From Proteiniclasticum ruminis DSM 24773 (GTDB lineage Bacteria > Bacillota > Clostridia > Clostridiales > Clostridiaceae), in NCBI RefSeq assembly GCF_000701905.1, contig NZ_JNKC01000005.1:1-64000 (forward strand): DNA of 64,000 nt, read 5' to 3'. The position numbers and the translations under genes are program-made. The number at the start of each line of letters is the position of its first letter. The stretch's first letter is position 1. Below are positions 7,797 through 15,684 of this stretch, piece by piece. A model generated the notes under the pieces. The model had not been told where the DNA came from and made no database searches. It saw nothing but the letters and a program-made list of their open reading frames with translations.

Positions 7797-9170
7797 ATGG
7801 ATGAACGAATTTACTATCCTTTAACCCCAAGCCAGCTCTCCATCTTCCTGTCCAGGAAGTATGCCATCCATAAGTCTGTGGTCAATGTGCCCACTTCCAT
7901 CATCCTGAAAGAAGCCCTTGACCCGGATATTTTGGAAGAGTCGTTAAAAGAAGCCATCGGCAGATGGGATTCTTTCGGAATCCGCATTATGAAAGACAAA
8001 GAACAGGCGAAACAGTATTTTTCCGCCCCTTCTGTAGAGTCCATTGAGCGTCTGGACTTCCAGAGAAAATCAAGACAGGATATGGAAAGAACCTTCCTGA
8101 AACTGGCCTCCAAAAAGCTGGAGATCTACGACGCGCCCATGGCCAGATTTTATGTGGTCACCACCCCGGAAGGGTATGGTGGTGTCTTTTCCGTCATCAG
8201 CCATCTTATTATGGACTCCTGGGCCATCAGCATGTTCTATAAAGACCTCTTCCAGATTTACTATGCGCATAAAGATGGAAAGCCTTACCCAAAGGCGGTG
8301 AAACCCTATGAAGACGTGCTGAAGAAAGAAATCGCCTACAGGCAGACTGAGCAGTATCAGAAAGCGCTGGCGTACTGGAAAAACGAGTTCAGTAGAGAAG
8401 AGCCAATCTTCACCCATGTGAACGGCAGGGAGATTCTGGAAAAATTCAGAAAGAAAAAAGGGGATGACAGCATCCGCTATGCGGGGGCATTTTATCTGAG
8501 AAGCACGGCAGGCCATGATCTCTACTGGGTCTATAAAGAGGACATTGATGTGATGACAGAGTTCATCAAAGAATACGGCTTCCCAAGTCTTCAAGTTCTC
8601 TTTCAAATGGGACTTCGCACCTACCTCGCCTACATCAATGACTATGAAAGTGACGTGTCGTTCTATAATATTGTTGCTAGAAGAGGAACTTTGGAAGAAA
8701 AGCTCACTGGAGGCACCCGAGTGCATTTCATGCACTTCCGGACCATCATGGATCCGGACATTACTTTCCTGGAAGGACTCCATATGCTGCTGGATAAGCA
8801 AAATGAGCTCTATCGCCATGCGGATTTCAGTCCCATGGAAATGTTCGAAGTGGAGCATGCCCTCACGAAAGTCAGTCCAGGAGTCTCATACAGATCTGCG
8901 GCCTTGACGTTCCAGCCAGTGCCCATGAAAATCGAAGGCGTACCGGAGATTGAATCCAGATGGTACAGCAATGGAGCAGTCTCTCAGCCATTGTATCTCA
9001 CTGTCATGGATGGGGATGGCACCGGAGGATTGAAGGTTTATTATGAGTATATGTCAAACACCATCTCCAAGGAAAAGATTGCGGATCTTCACCGCTACAT
9101 GACCTATGTAATGGTGGAAGGGGCTAAAAATCCGAACATCCGCCTGAGGGATCTTTACGAGGCGTATTAA
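7797..9170 (+). CDS. Stand-alone condensation-domain acyltransferase-like protein
   Basis: A 457-residue single-domain member of the condensation/PapA/chloramphenicol-acetyltransferase superfamily (PF00668-like), with no carrier or adenylation domain. The N terminus 'YPLTPSQLSIFLSRKYA' matches core C1 and 'ALAYWKNEF' the conserved YWK segment. The catalytic HHxxxDG motif is SHLIMDS at 135-141: the second, catalytic His (136) and the structural Asp (140) remain, while the first His and the Gly are both Ser. By analogy with mycobacterial PapA enzymes it could transfer the acyl group from the operon's ACP to an alcohol or amine; this is inference. The ribosome site is AAAGGAG. It ends the operon before a terminator. 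Confidence 0.78.
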   Translation: MDERIYYPLTPSQLSIFLSRKYAIHKSVVNVPTSIILKEALDPDILEESLKEAIGRWDSFGIRIMKDKEQAKQYFSAPSVESIERLDFQRKSRQDMERTFLKLASKKLEIYDAPMARFYVVTTPEGYGGVFSVISHLIMDSWAISMFYKDLFQIYYAHKDGKPYPKAVKPYEDVLKKEIAYRQTEQYQKALAYWKNEFSREEPIFTHVNGREILEKFRKKKGDDSIRYAGAFYLRSTAGHDLYWVYKEDIDVMTEFIKEYGFPSLQVLFQMGLRTYLAYINDYESDVSFYNIVARRGTLEEKLTGGTRVHFMHFRTIMDPDITFLEGLHMLLDKQNELYRHADFSPMEMFEVEHALTKVSPGVSYRSAALTFQPVPMKIEGVPEIESRWYSNGAVSQPLYLTVMDGDGTGGLKVYYEYMSNTISKEKIADLHRYMTYVMVEGAKNPNIRLRDLYEAY

Positions 9171-9194
9171 GGAATGATCGAGGGAAATGAAACA

Positions 9195-9231
9195 CAAGGT
9201 TTGGCGAAAAACCCAAACCTTGTTATTTTTT
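9195..9231 (+). terminator. Terminator of the acyl-ligase/ABC operon
   Basis: CAAGGTTTGG (9195-9204) pairs with CCAAACCTTG (9213-9222), followed by a T-rich tail to 9231. This marks the end of the transcript carrying 1329-9170. Confidence 0.88.
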
Positions 9232-9344
9232 CTTCGATAAAATCAAATATTGTTAGCATTCTGTGAATTAAAGGGTGAAAGGCTTCCTTCTCCTTGACCT
9301 CTTTTGTATGATGAGAGTATCAAAACCAAAGGGAGGATATTATT

Positions 9345-11003
9345 TTGGACGAACGCGCTACAACAAAAATGTTCTGTTTTCAGTGTGAACAAACGGCCAA
9401 AGGAACAGGCTGCACCATCCAGGGAGTTTGTGGAAAGACTGCTGAAGTGGCGAATCTCCAGGACCTTCTCATCTATCAGCTAAAAGGCATCGCAGCGTAT
9501 CAGAAGCAGCTGATGGATCTAGGAGAGAAGCTCGAGACGGAGACCATAGAATTTGTGGAAGACAGTCTCTTCATGACCCTGACCAATGTGAACTTTGATC
9601 CGGAAGAGCACTACCTGCAGCTGAAAAAATCCCAAGAGCTGAAAGACCGTCTGGAGAAAAAACTCGGAAGAGTCCTGCCCATCCCGGAGGCCTCCTATCG
9701 GTTAAGTGAAACAAAAGAGGAGATTCTGGAAGATACCACAAGAGCCCGTATTTTCTTTGATGACGCTTTGGATGAGGATATCAGAAGTCTTCGGGAAACC
9801 ATTAAGCTCGGTTTGAAAGGGATCTCTGCTTATGCCCATCAGGCCAGATTTTTAGGATACGAAAATGAGGAAGTGTCCAAAAATGTCATAGAGCTTCTGG
9901 AAGCCCTCACAGACGATAGCCTGAGTCTAGATGACTATGTGGCAGAGATGCTGAAGGCTGGAGAAACCTCCTATAAAATCATGGAAACCCTCGATCAGGC
10001 GAATAATGAGACCTATGAAGCGCCCACACCCCATAAGGTCAATGTGCATGTGAAAAAGGGGCCTTTCATCGTCATCTCAGGCCACGATCTGAGAGACCTG
10101 GAAATGCTTCTTCAGCAGACAGAAGGAAAAGGCGTGAACATCTATACCCATGGGGAGATGATTCCGTCCCACGGCTATGGCGGTCTTAAGAAGTATCCGC
10201 ATCTTGTAGGAAACTATGGAGGAGCCTGGCAGAATCAGCAGAAAGAGTTCTCCGATCTTCCTGGATGTATTCTGATGACCACCAATTGTCTCATGAGACC
10301 GATGAAGAGCTATGAAGACCGGATCTACACCACCAATGTGGTGGGGTTTGAAGGCATCCGTCATGTGAAGAAAAACCCAGATGGCACCAAGGATTTCAGT
10401 GAGATCATCGAACAAGCCATCAAGCTGGGGGGCTTTCCAGAAGATGAGCCTGTGAAAGAGATTTTAGTGGGCTTTGGCCATAAGACCACATTAAGCTATG
10501 CAGACAAGATTCTGGAGGCTGTTAAAAACGGCGAGATCTCCCACTTCTTTGTCATCGGCGGCTGTGATGGTGCAAAACCTGACAGAGACTACTATACAAA
10601 ATTCGCTCTGGGTGTTCCGAAGGATGCCATTATTCTGACCCTTGCCTGTGGCAAGTACCGGTTCAATAAACTGGATTTTGGCGAAGTGGCTGGACTGCCA
10701 AGGCTCCTTGATGTGGGACAGTGCAATGACAGTTATTCAGCCATCCGCATTGCCGCAGGTCTTGCGGAGAAGCTTAAAGTCACGGTGAACGATCTGCCTC
10801 TTTCCCTCATCATCACCTGGTATGAGCAGAAAGCGGTGGCGGATCTTCTGGCCCTCCTATATGTAGGCGTATTGGGCATCAGGCTCGGACCTACACTGCC
10901 GGCTTTTGTCACACCGAATATCCTTGCATTTCTTATGAAGGAGTATCGCTTACAACCCATTACGACACCGGAAAAGGATCTTCAGGACATTCTTGGTTCG
11001 TAA
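9345..11003 (+). CDS. hcp: Hydroxylamine reductase (hybrid-cluster protein)
   Basis: A 552-residue cytoplasmic iron-sulfur-oxygen protein (Hcp/prismane) that detoxifies hydroxylamine and nitric oxide under anaerobic conditions. The N-terminal cluster motif CFQCEQTAKGTGCTIQGVC has Cys spacing x2, x8, x5, as in the class that binds [4Fe-4S]. Hybrid-cluster segments are visible: 'HGEMIPSHGYGG', 'CLMRP', 'GGCDGAKPDRDYY', 'ACGKYRFNK' and 'GQCNDSYSAIRIA'. The start is a TTG at 9345, 8 bases after GGGAGG; an internal ATG at 9369 would leave only MFCFQCEQ. It is transcribed alone, between two terminators. No separate hcr reductase gene lies nearby. Confidence 0.95.
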   Translation: MDERATTKMFCFQCEQTAKGTGCTIQGVCGKTAEVANLQDLLIYQLKGIAAYQKQLMDLGEKLETETIEFVEDSLFMTLTNVNFDPEEHYLQLKKSQELKDRLEKKLGRVLPIPEASYRLSETKEEILEDTTRARIFFDDALDEDIRSLRETIKLGLKGISAYAHQARFLGYENEEVSKNVIELLEALTDDSLSLDDYVAEMLKAGETSYKIMETLDQANNETYEAPTPHKVNVHVKKGPFIVISGHDLRDLEMLLQQTEGKGVNIYTHGEMIPSHGYGGLKKYPHLVGNYGGAWQNQQKEFSDLPGCILMTTNCLMRPMKSYEDRIYTTNVVGFEGIRHVKKNPDGTKDFSEIIEQAIKLGGFPEDEPVKEILVGFGHKTTLSYADKILEAVKNGEISHFFVIGGCDGAKPDRDYYTKFALGVPKDAIILTLACGKYRFNKLDFGEVAGLPRLLDVGQCNDSYSAIRIAAGLAEKLKVTVNDLPLSLIITWYEQKAVADLLALLYVGVLGIRLGPTLPAFVTPNILAFLMKEYRLQPITTPEKDLQDILGS

Positions 11004-11033
11004 AAAATGTTCTTAAAACAGTCTTCTCCATTG

Positions 11034-11066
11034 GGACCCATGAATTCATCATGGGTTCTATTTTTT
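11034..11066 (+). terminator. Terminator after hcp
   Basis: ACCCATGA (11036-11043), 5-base loop, TCATGGGT (11049-11056), then a T run at 11061-11066. Confidence 0.82.
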
Positions 11067-11113
11067 CTTGCAGGGAATCCATCAGGCCAAATGGCCGATG
11101 CCGCTCAATTTTT

Positions 11114-11138
11114 CAGTAAATGATGATATAATTTACTG
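11114..11138 (+). promoter_or_regulatory. Palindrome around a -10 box ahead of the phosphotransferase-like gene
   Basis: CAGTAAAT (11114-11121) and ATTTACTG (11131-11138) form a perfect 8-bp inverted repeat, and a TATAAT (11127-11132) lies inside it. This is a natural place for a repressor site. The same TTTTTCAGTAAAT string recurs at about 17788-17801, before the DUF454 gene. Confidence 0.45.
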
Positions 11139-11154
11139 GAAGGGAGGTGTTTGA

Positions 11155-12063
11155 TTGAAAAATGATATGATACGCGAACTCTTCCAGGGGTGGTCCTTGG
11201 AACCGCTGAAAGAAGGGTGGTCTGAAGACGAAAAATACCTTCTTCGAAAAAGCGTCACCACAAAAACCTTAAGAATCAGCAGAAACAAATCACTGGAAGA
11301 TCAGAAAAAAGAGTATGAAGCCATCTCGTCCATTCCTCAGGTAAAAGGCATCATCAGACCGCTTTCTTACGGAGAACTGGAGAAAGGAACGACCTATATT
11401 CTCTATACCTACGAAGCCGGCGAAGATCTGAGACCCATCCTTGCCAATATGGCCGAGGGAATTCAGTATGATCTGGGACTTCAAGCGGGGATGAAACTGT
11501 CTTCCATTCATTCGGTACAAGATCCTTTTTCTGGATCGAAGGGGAGAGCTGAAGCCTACAGCAGAAAAATAGATTTGAAAATCGAAAAGTTCTATAAGCA
11601 TCAGGTGCAATTTCCAGGACTTTTGGAAGCAGTCCGATATATCGACAGCCATAGAAGCCTTCTTGATGGAAGACCGTCCGTGCTCCTTCATGGAGATTAC
11701 CACGTTGGAAACATGGTGGTGGAAGATCATGAACTGAAGGTGCTGGATTTCAACCGGTACAGCTTCGGAGATCCCTATGAGGAGTTTGACCGTATGACCA
11801 TGAACATCCATTCCAGCAGAACTTTTTCAAAGGGTCTTCTCCATGCCTATTTCAAGGGGACTCCACCCATGGCGTTCTTCGCCTTGTGGAAGCTCTATGC
11901 CCTGACCAATGCGGTGGGTTCCATCCCATGGGCGCTGGAGAATTCTCCGGAGAGTCTTTCCTTTGTCAAGGAAATGGTGGCAAACACACTGGAAGAATTT
12001 CTAGTGGATGAAGTGCCTGTACCCAGATGGTACAGAGCCATAGAGGATACAACACATTACTGA
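11155..12063 (+). CDS. Aminoglycoside-phosphotransferase-fold kinase
   Basis: A 302-residue protein of the APH/choline-kinase-like fold. The catalytic loop is LLHGDYHVGNMVV (HGD-x-H-x-x-N) and the magnesium motif is LKVLDFNRYSFGDPYEEFDR (D-F plus GDP-x-x-D). Substrate is unknown; relatives phosphorylate aminoglycosides, fructosamines, homoserine or small metabolites, and nothing here proves drug resistance. The start is a TTG at 11155, 7 bases after GGGAGG. It precedes the PBP lipoprotein gene by 18 bases and is likely co-transcribed with it, which hints at, but does not show, a cell-envelope connection. Confidence 0.8.
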   Translation: MKNDMIRELFQGWSLEPLKEGWSEDEKYLLRKSVTTKTLRISRNKSLEDQKKEYEAISSIPQVKGIIRPLSYGELEKGTTYILYTYEAGEDLRPILANMAEGIQYDLGLQAGMKLSSIHSVQDPFSGSKGRAEAYSRKIDLKIEKFYKHQVQFPGLLEAVRYIDSHRSLLDGRPSVLLHGDYHVGNMVVEDHELKVLDFNRYSFGDPYEEFDRMTMNIHSSRTFSKGLLHAYFKGTPPMAFFALWKLYALTNAVGSIPWALENSPESLSFVKEMVANTLEEFLVDEVPVPRWYRAIEDTTHY

Positions 12064-12081
12064 AACATCGGAGGATAACAC

Positions 12082-14106
12082 ATGAAAAAATCACTGTTAG
12101 TACTGATGGGCCTTTCACTCATCATTTTTTCCGGGTGCTCGAAGGAAGAGCCCCACGATCCCATGGAGACTTTTTATGCATATCAGAGTGCCTTTGAGCG
12201 TCAGGATTTTGAAGCCATGTATGAGTTGCTGGATGAAGAGAGCAGACAGAATCTGAACAAGGAAGAGTACGTGGAGCGCTATGAGCGCTTATATGAAACG
12301 GTGCCGCTCACAGACACGAAACTGGAGCCACGGATGGAGATCTTTGACATCGAAAAAGAAATGCAGTCCAAGGATTCCATGAAGGTTCCCGTGAATCTGT
12401 CCATGAAAAAAGAGGACGAGACCGTTGCCTACAGTTTTGATGCCACCTTGGTGAAAGAAGTGGATGAGGAAGAAAAAGACTCCTACAGGCTGGCCTTTGA
12501 TCCGCTTCTTGTGTACCGGAACTATCAGCTCACCGATACCATAGAAGTGGAGGAGAAGCTGCCAGAGCGTGGCGAAATCTTTGACCGCAACGGAAAAGGC
12601 CTAGCCATAAATGGAGAGCTTCTCTGGGTGGGCATAGTGCCTGGAAGAATCATCGATAAACCCGCCACGGTATCGGCTCTCAGTGAAGCCCTGGGACTTT
12701 CTGTGGAACACATTGAAAAAAGGCTGTCCCTGGATTGGGTGAAAGAGGATACCTTTGTGGATATGAAAAGAGTGTCTTATGAAGAGCTTGATACCTTCGA
12801 GTCCCTTCGTCTTCAGTATCCGGGCATCACCTACCGGGTCATCAAAGGCCGTGTATATCCCTATAAGGAAGCGGCAGCACACCTGGTGGGATATGTGGGT
12901 CTGGTGAGTCAAGAAGAATACGAACAGCTGAAACCAGAAGGATTCCCCCTGGACACAAGAGTGGGACGCTCCGGCCTTGAATCCCTTTACGAGGAAGATC
13001 TGAGAGGGGAAGTCTCCAGAAGTGTGCATATTCTGGATGCCGCCGGAAAAGTGAAAGAAACTTTGAAAGTCATGGGAGAAGCCAAAGGAAAAGATCTCCA
13101 TCTTCATATCGACATCGATGCCCAGATGGCCCTTTTGAAAGAACTGGGAGAAGACAGAGGAACAGCCAGTCTTGTGGACTATAAAACCGGAGAAGTTCTT
13201 GCACTGGTGAACGCTCCAAGCTACGACCCCAATGCCTTTGTGCTGGGACTCAGTCAGGAGGAGTACACCGCACTGCAGGAGAATCCGGACAAGCCGCTTC
13301 TCAACCGGTACACAAGACTGTACGCGCCCGGTTCCGTGGTAAAGCCTCTCACAGCGGCCATTGCCCTGGAAACACAGGACTTTGATCCCAACGACACCAT
13401 CTCAGGCACGGGAGACACCTGGCAGAAGGACAGCTCCTGGGGCAGCTACAGCGTCCGAAGGATCCAGTCTCCTGGAATTCCCGTGGATCTTAGAACGGCC
13501 ATGATCTACTCAGACAACATCTATTTTGCACAGACCGCGCTGAAGATTGGAGAAGAAAATCTCATCAAGGGTCTTGAACGCTTCGGTATAGGAGAGGAAG
13601 ATTCAACAGGTCTTGGGTTCATGACGTCACAGGTCTCCAATGATGGCACTCTTTCATCTGAGATCAGACTGGCCGATACCGGATACGGACAGGGGCAGAT
13701 GCTCTTTAATGCCCTGACTCTTCCAAGAGCGTACACCGCCATTGCCGATGGAGGAATTCTGAAGGAGCTTATGATTGTGAACGAAGAAAGACGACCTAGA
13801 GAGACCACAGTCATCAAGGAAGAAACAGCAGAAACTGTAAAATCCTACATGAGGGATGTCATTGTGCAGCCAGAAGGTTCAGGTCATATGGCAAATCTTC
13901 CAGGAAGGGTTCTTTATGGGAAGACAGGAACAGCAGAAGTGGGCAGTGGAGACAGCTATCTCACCCTGGGCTGGTTCTCAGTCATCGAAGAGTCCGAAAG
14001 CAGGCCTTTTATCACCACCATGATGGTGGAAGACGTGAAAGACCGCGGACTCAGCGGTTATGTCGTGGAAAAGGTGCAGCGGTTTTTAACGGCTTATGGT
14101 CAATAG
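12082..14106 (+). CDS. Class B penicillin-binding protein, lipoprotein with MecA-like N domain
   Basis: A 674-residue transpeptidase that cross-links peptidoglycan outside the membrane. The N terminus MKKSLLVLMGLSLIIFSGCS is a lipoprotein signal with the modified Cys at 19, so it is lipid-anchored rather than held by a helix. Residues about 28-145 resemble the NTF2-like MecA_N domain, followed by the dimerisation domain (ERGEIFDRNG...) and transpeptidase domain. Catalytic motifs: SVVK (Ser418), SDN (477-479) and KTGTAE (Lys614). The domain order is that of PBP2a/PBP3-type enzymes, a group that includes low-affinity PBPs; beta-lactam affinity cannot be judged here. The ribosome site is CGGAGGA. 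Confidence 0.92.
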   Translation: MKKSLLVLMGLSLIIFSGCSKEEPHDPMETFYAYQSAFERQDFEAMYELLDEESRQNLNKEEYVERYERLYETVPLTDTKLEPRMEIFDIEKEMQSKDSMKVPVNLSMKKEDETVAYSFDATLVKEVDEEEKDSYRLAFDPLLVYRNYQLTDTIEVEEKLPERGEIFDRNGKGLAINGELLWVGIVPGRIIDKPATVSALSEALGLSVEHIEKRLSLDWVKEDTFVDMKRVSYEELDTFESLRLQYPGITYRVIKGRVYPYKEAAAHLVGYVGLVSQEEYEQLKPEGFPLDTRVGRSGLESLYEEDLRGEVSRSVHILDAAGKVKETLKVMGEAKGKDLHLHIDIDAQMALLKELGEDRGTASLVDYKTGEVLALVNAPSYDPNAFVLGLSQEEYTALQENPDKPLLNRYTRLYAPGSVVKPLTAAIALETQDFDPNDTISGTGDTWQKDSSWGSYSVRRIQSPGIPVDLRTAMIYSDNIYFAQTALKIGEENLIKGLERFGIGEEDSTGLGFMTSQVSNDGTLSSEIRLADTGYGQGQMLFNALTLPRAYTAIADGGILKELMIVNEERRPRETTVIKEETAETVKSYMRDVIVQPEGSGHMANLPGRVLYGKTGTAEVGSGDSYLTLGWFSVIEESESRPFITTMMVEDVKDRGLSGYVVEKVQRFLTAYGQ

Positions 14107-14140
14107 AGCGTAAGCTACTCACCAGAAAACAGCAAATAAA

Positions 14141-14186
14141 AGAACGGATGCAGCCCCAGGGGGTTTACGCATCCGTTCTTCTTTTA
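14141..14186 (+). terminator. Terminator after the PBP gene
   Basis: AGAACGGATGC (14141-14151) pairs perfectly with GCATCCGTTCT (14169-14179), followed by TCTTTT. Confidence 0.85.
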
Positions 14187-14224
14187 AGGAGTTTTGCGAG
14201 GCAAATTCATTTTTTCAAGACAGT

Positions 14225-14346
14225 GCTAGGATGGCATTCACTACTCAATCTGCTTTATAAAACGTAAAGCCATTGATTAGAGAAGAGGCCATCCTAGCGG
14301 AGTCTGGTTGGTTGGTGTACTTATGATGGTACACTCCTTTCTTTTT
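14225..14346 (+). ncRNA. Candidate structured small RNA
   Basis: GCTAGGATGGC (14225-14235) and GCCATCCTAGC (14288-14298) form an 11-bp perfect stem. It encloses CTCAATC/GATTAGAG (14244-14250, 14275-14282, one bulge) and GCTTTA/TAAAGC (14252-14257, 14265-14270), giving a three-part rod about 74 bases long. A second hairpin, GTGTAC (14315-14320)/GTACAC (14329-14334), is followed by TCCTTTCTTTTTT, an intrinsic terminator on the plus strand. The order 'structure then terminator', separate from the PBP terminator upstream, is what a small RNA gene looks like. No promoter is clear and I recognise no known RNA family. Confidence 0.4.
14315..14346 (+). terminator. Intrinsic terminator of the candidate RNA
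   Basis: 6-bp stem GTGTAC/GTACAC with an 8-base loop, then a T-rich tract at 14335-14346. Confidence 0.55.
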
Positions 14347-14770
14347 TGGTATAACTTAATTGTTTCTTGTCTAACCACGATACCTTTCACGTATCTTCTT
14401 ATAGACTCGAGACTCTGCAATTAAGCTACCCAGCGAATCCTTCGATGCTGTATCTTTTGAAATAAAGCTCTTTGGACTTTATCTCTTCAAGAGTTGGTAT
14501 GGAAAGATTCTCGAAGCTGATTCTCTTAGATGGACTATGGTTTGTATAAAAGGGGAATCCTCTTCGTACTTTTATTTTACCTGGACGGACCGTACTTCTC
14601 AAACCTGAAATTTCACCTTTAAAGACGATTACAGGTTATTTTCTTTCTCCTCTTTCTAATTTCCTTAATTTTCTCACAATTTCATTTTGCTGAACTCCTA
14701 TCCGAAAAATATCTTCTTCATGGATTTTTCAGAATTCTGGTTTATACTGTAAAAAAGTGGAGGTGGAACC

Positions 14771-15547
14771 ATGGGGAAGAACCGCAAAAAAATCAGCTTA
14801 TTCGCACTGCTCTTTATGAGCCTCTTTCTGATGTCCTGCGGCACCACCCAAAATGAACCCCTGAAGAAATTTGAGGAGTTCGTGGATGAGGCGGAGGAGA
14901 AGGTAGAAGCGTTTTTTAAAGATCTCAGTGTGGATGTGAAAAACTGGGTAGAAACTTTACCGGATTCCATCCGTAAATATCTTCCAGAACCCATGAGAGA
15001 GGAGGAAGATGCAGTAGATCCGGAGCAATCCTCTCCTTTGGACAGCTATGCAAGCCGAAGAATTGAAGAAGCTTTTCTCAATCTTCCTGCCACCTACGAG
15101 TACTCATTTGATGCAGCTGCTGAAATGGAGATCTTTTCACTCCTGAATGCGTACAGAAGAGAAAAGGGATTATATGAAATGGCCTATCGGGAAGATCTTC
15201 ACCAGACAGCCAGGTACAAATCCCTGGCAATGCTCCAGCATGACTATTTCAGCCACGACAATCCCAATTTTGGTGGAAAACCCTTTGATGATCTTCTGTG
15301 GAATCAGCTGGGTCTAAAGTACAACAGTATTGCTGAAAATCTGGCGTTTATATCGACCTCTTCAGGCGTTGCTTCCTTAGAAGCTGTAGAGCTCTTCACC
15401 GGGTGGCAGAACTCTGAAGCGCACAACCGCCAGATGCTCACAACCCTTCATAATTATGTGGGCATCGGTGTAGTCCGTACCAGAAGAGGCGGGCCTTATT
15501 ATAAAGGATACCAGGTGCTCCTTGGCACCCAACACTTTGGACACTGA
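14771..15547 (+). CDS. CAP-domain (SCP/PR-1-like) lipoprotein
   Basis: A 258-residue secreted lipoprotein. The signal ends in FLMSC with Cys23 as lipid site. A charged amphipathic linker follows (about 30-110), then a CAP domain at about 115-258. CAP signatures seen: 'LLNAYRREKGL', 'HDYFSHDNP', 'IAENLAF' and 'WQNSEAHNRQML', giving the conserved His-Glu-His group. Bacterial CAP proteins are extracellular; their activity is mostly unknown, and some are linked to sporulation (YkwD). A TATACT -10 lies at 14743 and GGAGGTGG just before the ATG. It is a single gene. Confidence 0.85.
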   Translation: MGKNRKKISLFALLFMSLFLMSCGTTQNEPLKKFEEFVDEAEEKVEAFFKDLSVDVKNWVETLPDSIRKYLPEPMREEEDAVDPEQSSPLDSYASRRIEEAFLNLPATYEYSFDAAAEMEIFSLLNAYRREKGLYEMAYREDLHQTARYKSLAMLQHDYFSHDNPNFGGKPFDDLLWNQLGLKYNSIAENLAFISTSSGVASLEAVELFTGWQNSEAHNRQMLTTLHNYVGIGVVRTRRGGPYYKGYQVLLGTQHFGH

Positions 15548-15605
15548 CAGAAAGTTGGCGCCAATCATGATTCTAACTTTATAACGGTATACCTTATTGA
15601 GTCTC

Positions 15606-15649
15606 ATAAGAAAGAAGTATTTTCTTTCTTATATAAAATATGATATACT
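15606..15649 (+). promoter_or_regulatory. Inverted repeat and -10 box ahead of the 15685 gene
   Basis: ATAAGAAAG (15606-15614) and CTTTCTTAT (15624-15632) form a 9-bp inverted repeat, and TATACT (15644-15649) follows as a possible -10. The repeat overlaps where the -35 would be, so it may be an operator. It lacks a T-run and is a weak terminator candidate for the CAP gene. Confidence 0.35.
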
Positions 15650-15684
15650 AATTGAGTTGTAAAGAAGTTATGAAGGAATGAATT

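Larger units (their letters stand above)
14187..14770. other. 580-base region without a clear gene; structured and T-rich
   Basis: No frame here has both a start with a ribosome site and a recognisable product. The left part (14225-14346) carries two strong hairpins, listed separately. The right part (14350-14700) is pyrimidine-rich on the plus strand. On the minus strand it has a stop-free stretch of about 67 codons (about 14630 down to 14427, ending SIEGFAG), and a second frame ending ESRVYKKIRERYRG just beyond. These pieces look protein-like but change frame and lack a start, which suggests either a decayed gene or chance. The final 30 bases hold the CAP gene promoter (TATACT, 14743-14748) and GGAGGTGG. 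Confidence 0.5.

Noticed and set aside
8070-8858. Minus-strand open frame of 262 codons opposite the condensation protein gene
   Set aside because: Shadow of a gene with clear superfamily motifs and operon context.
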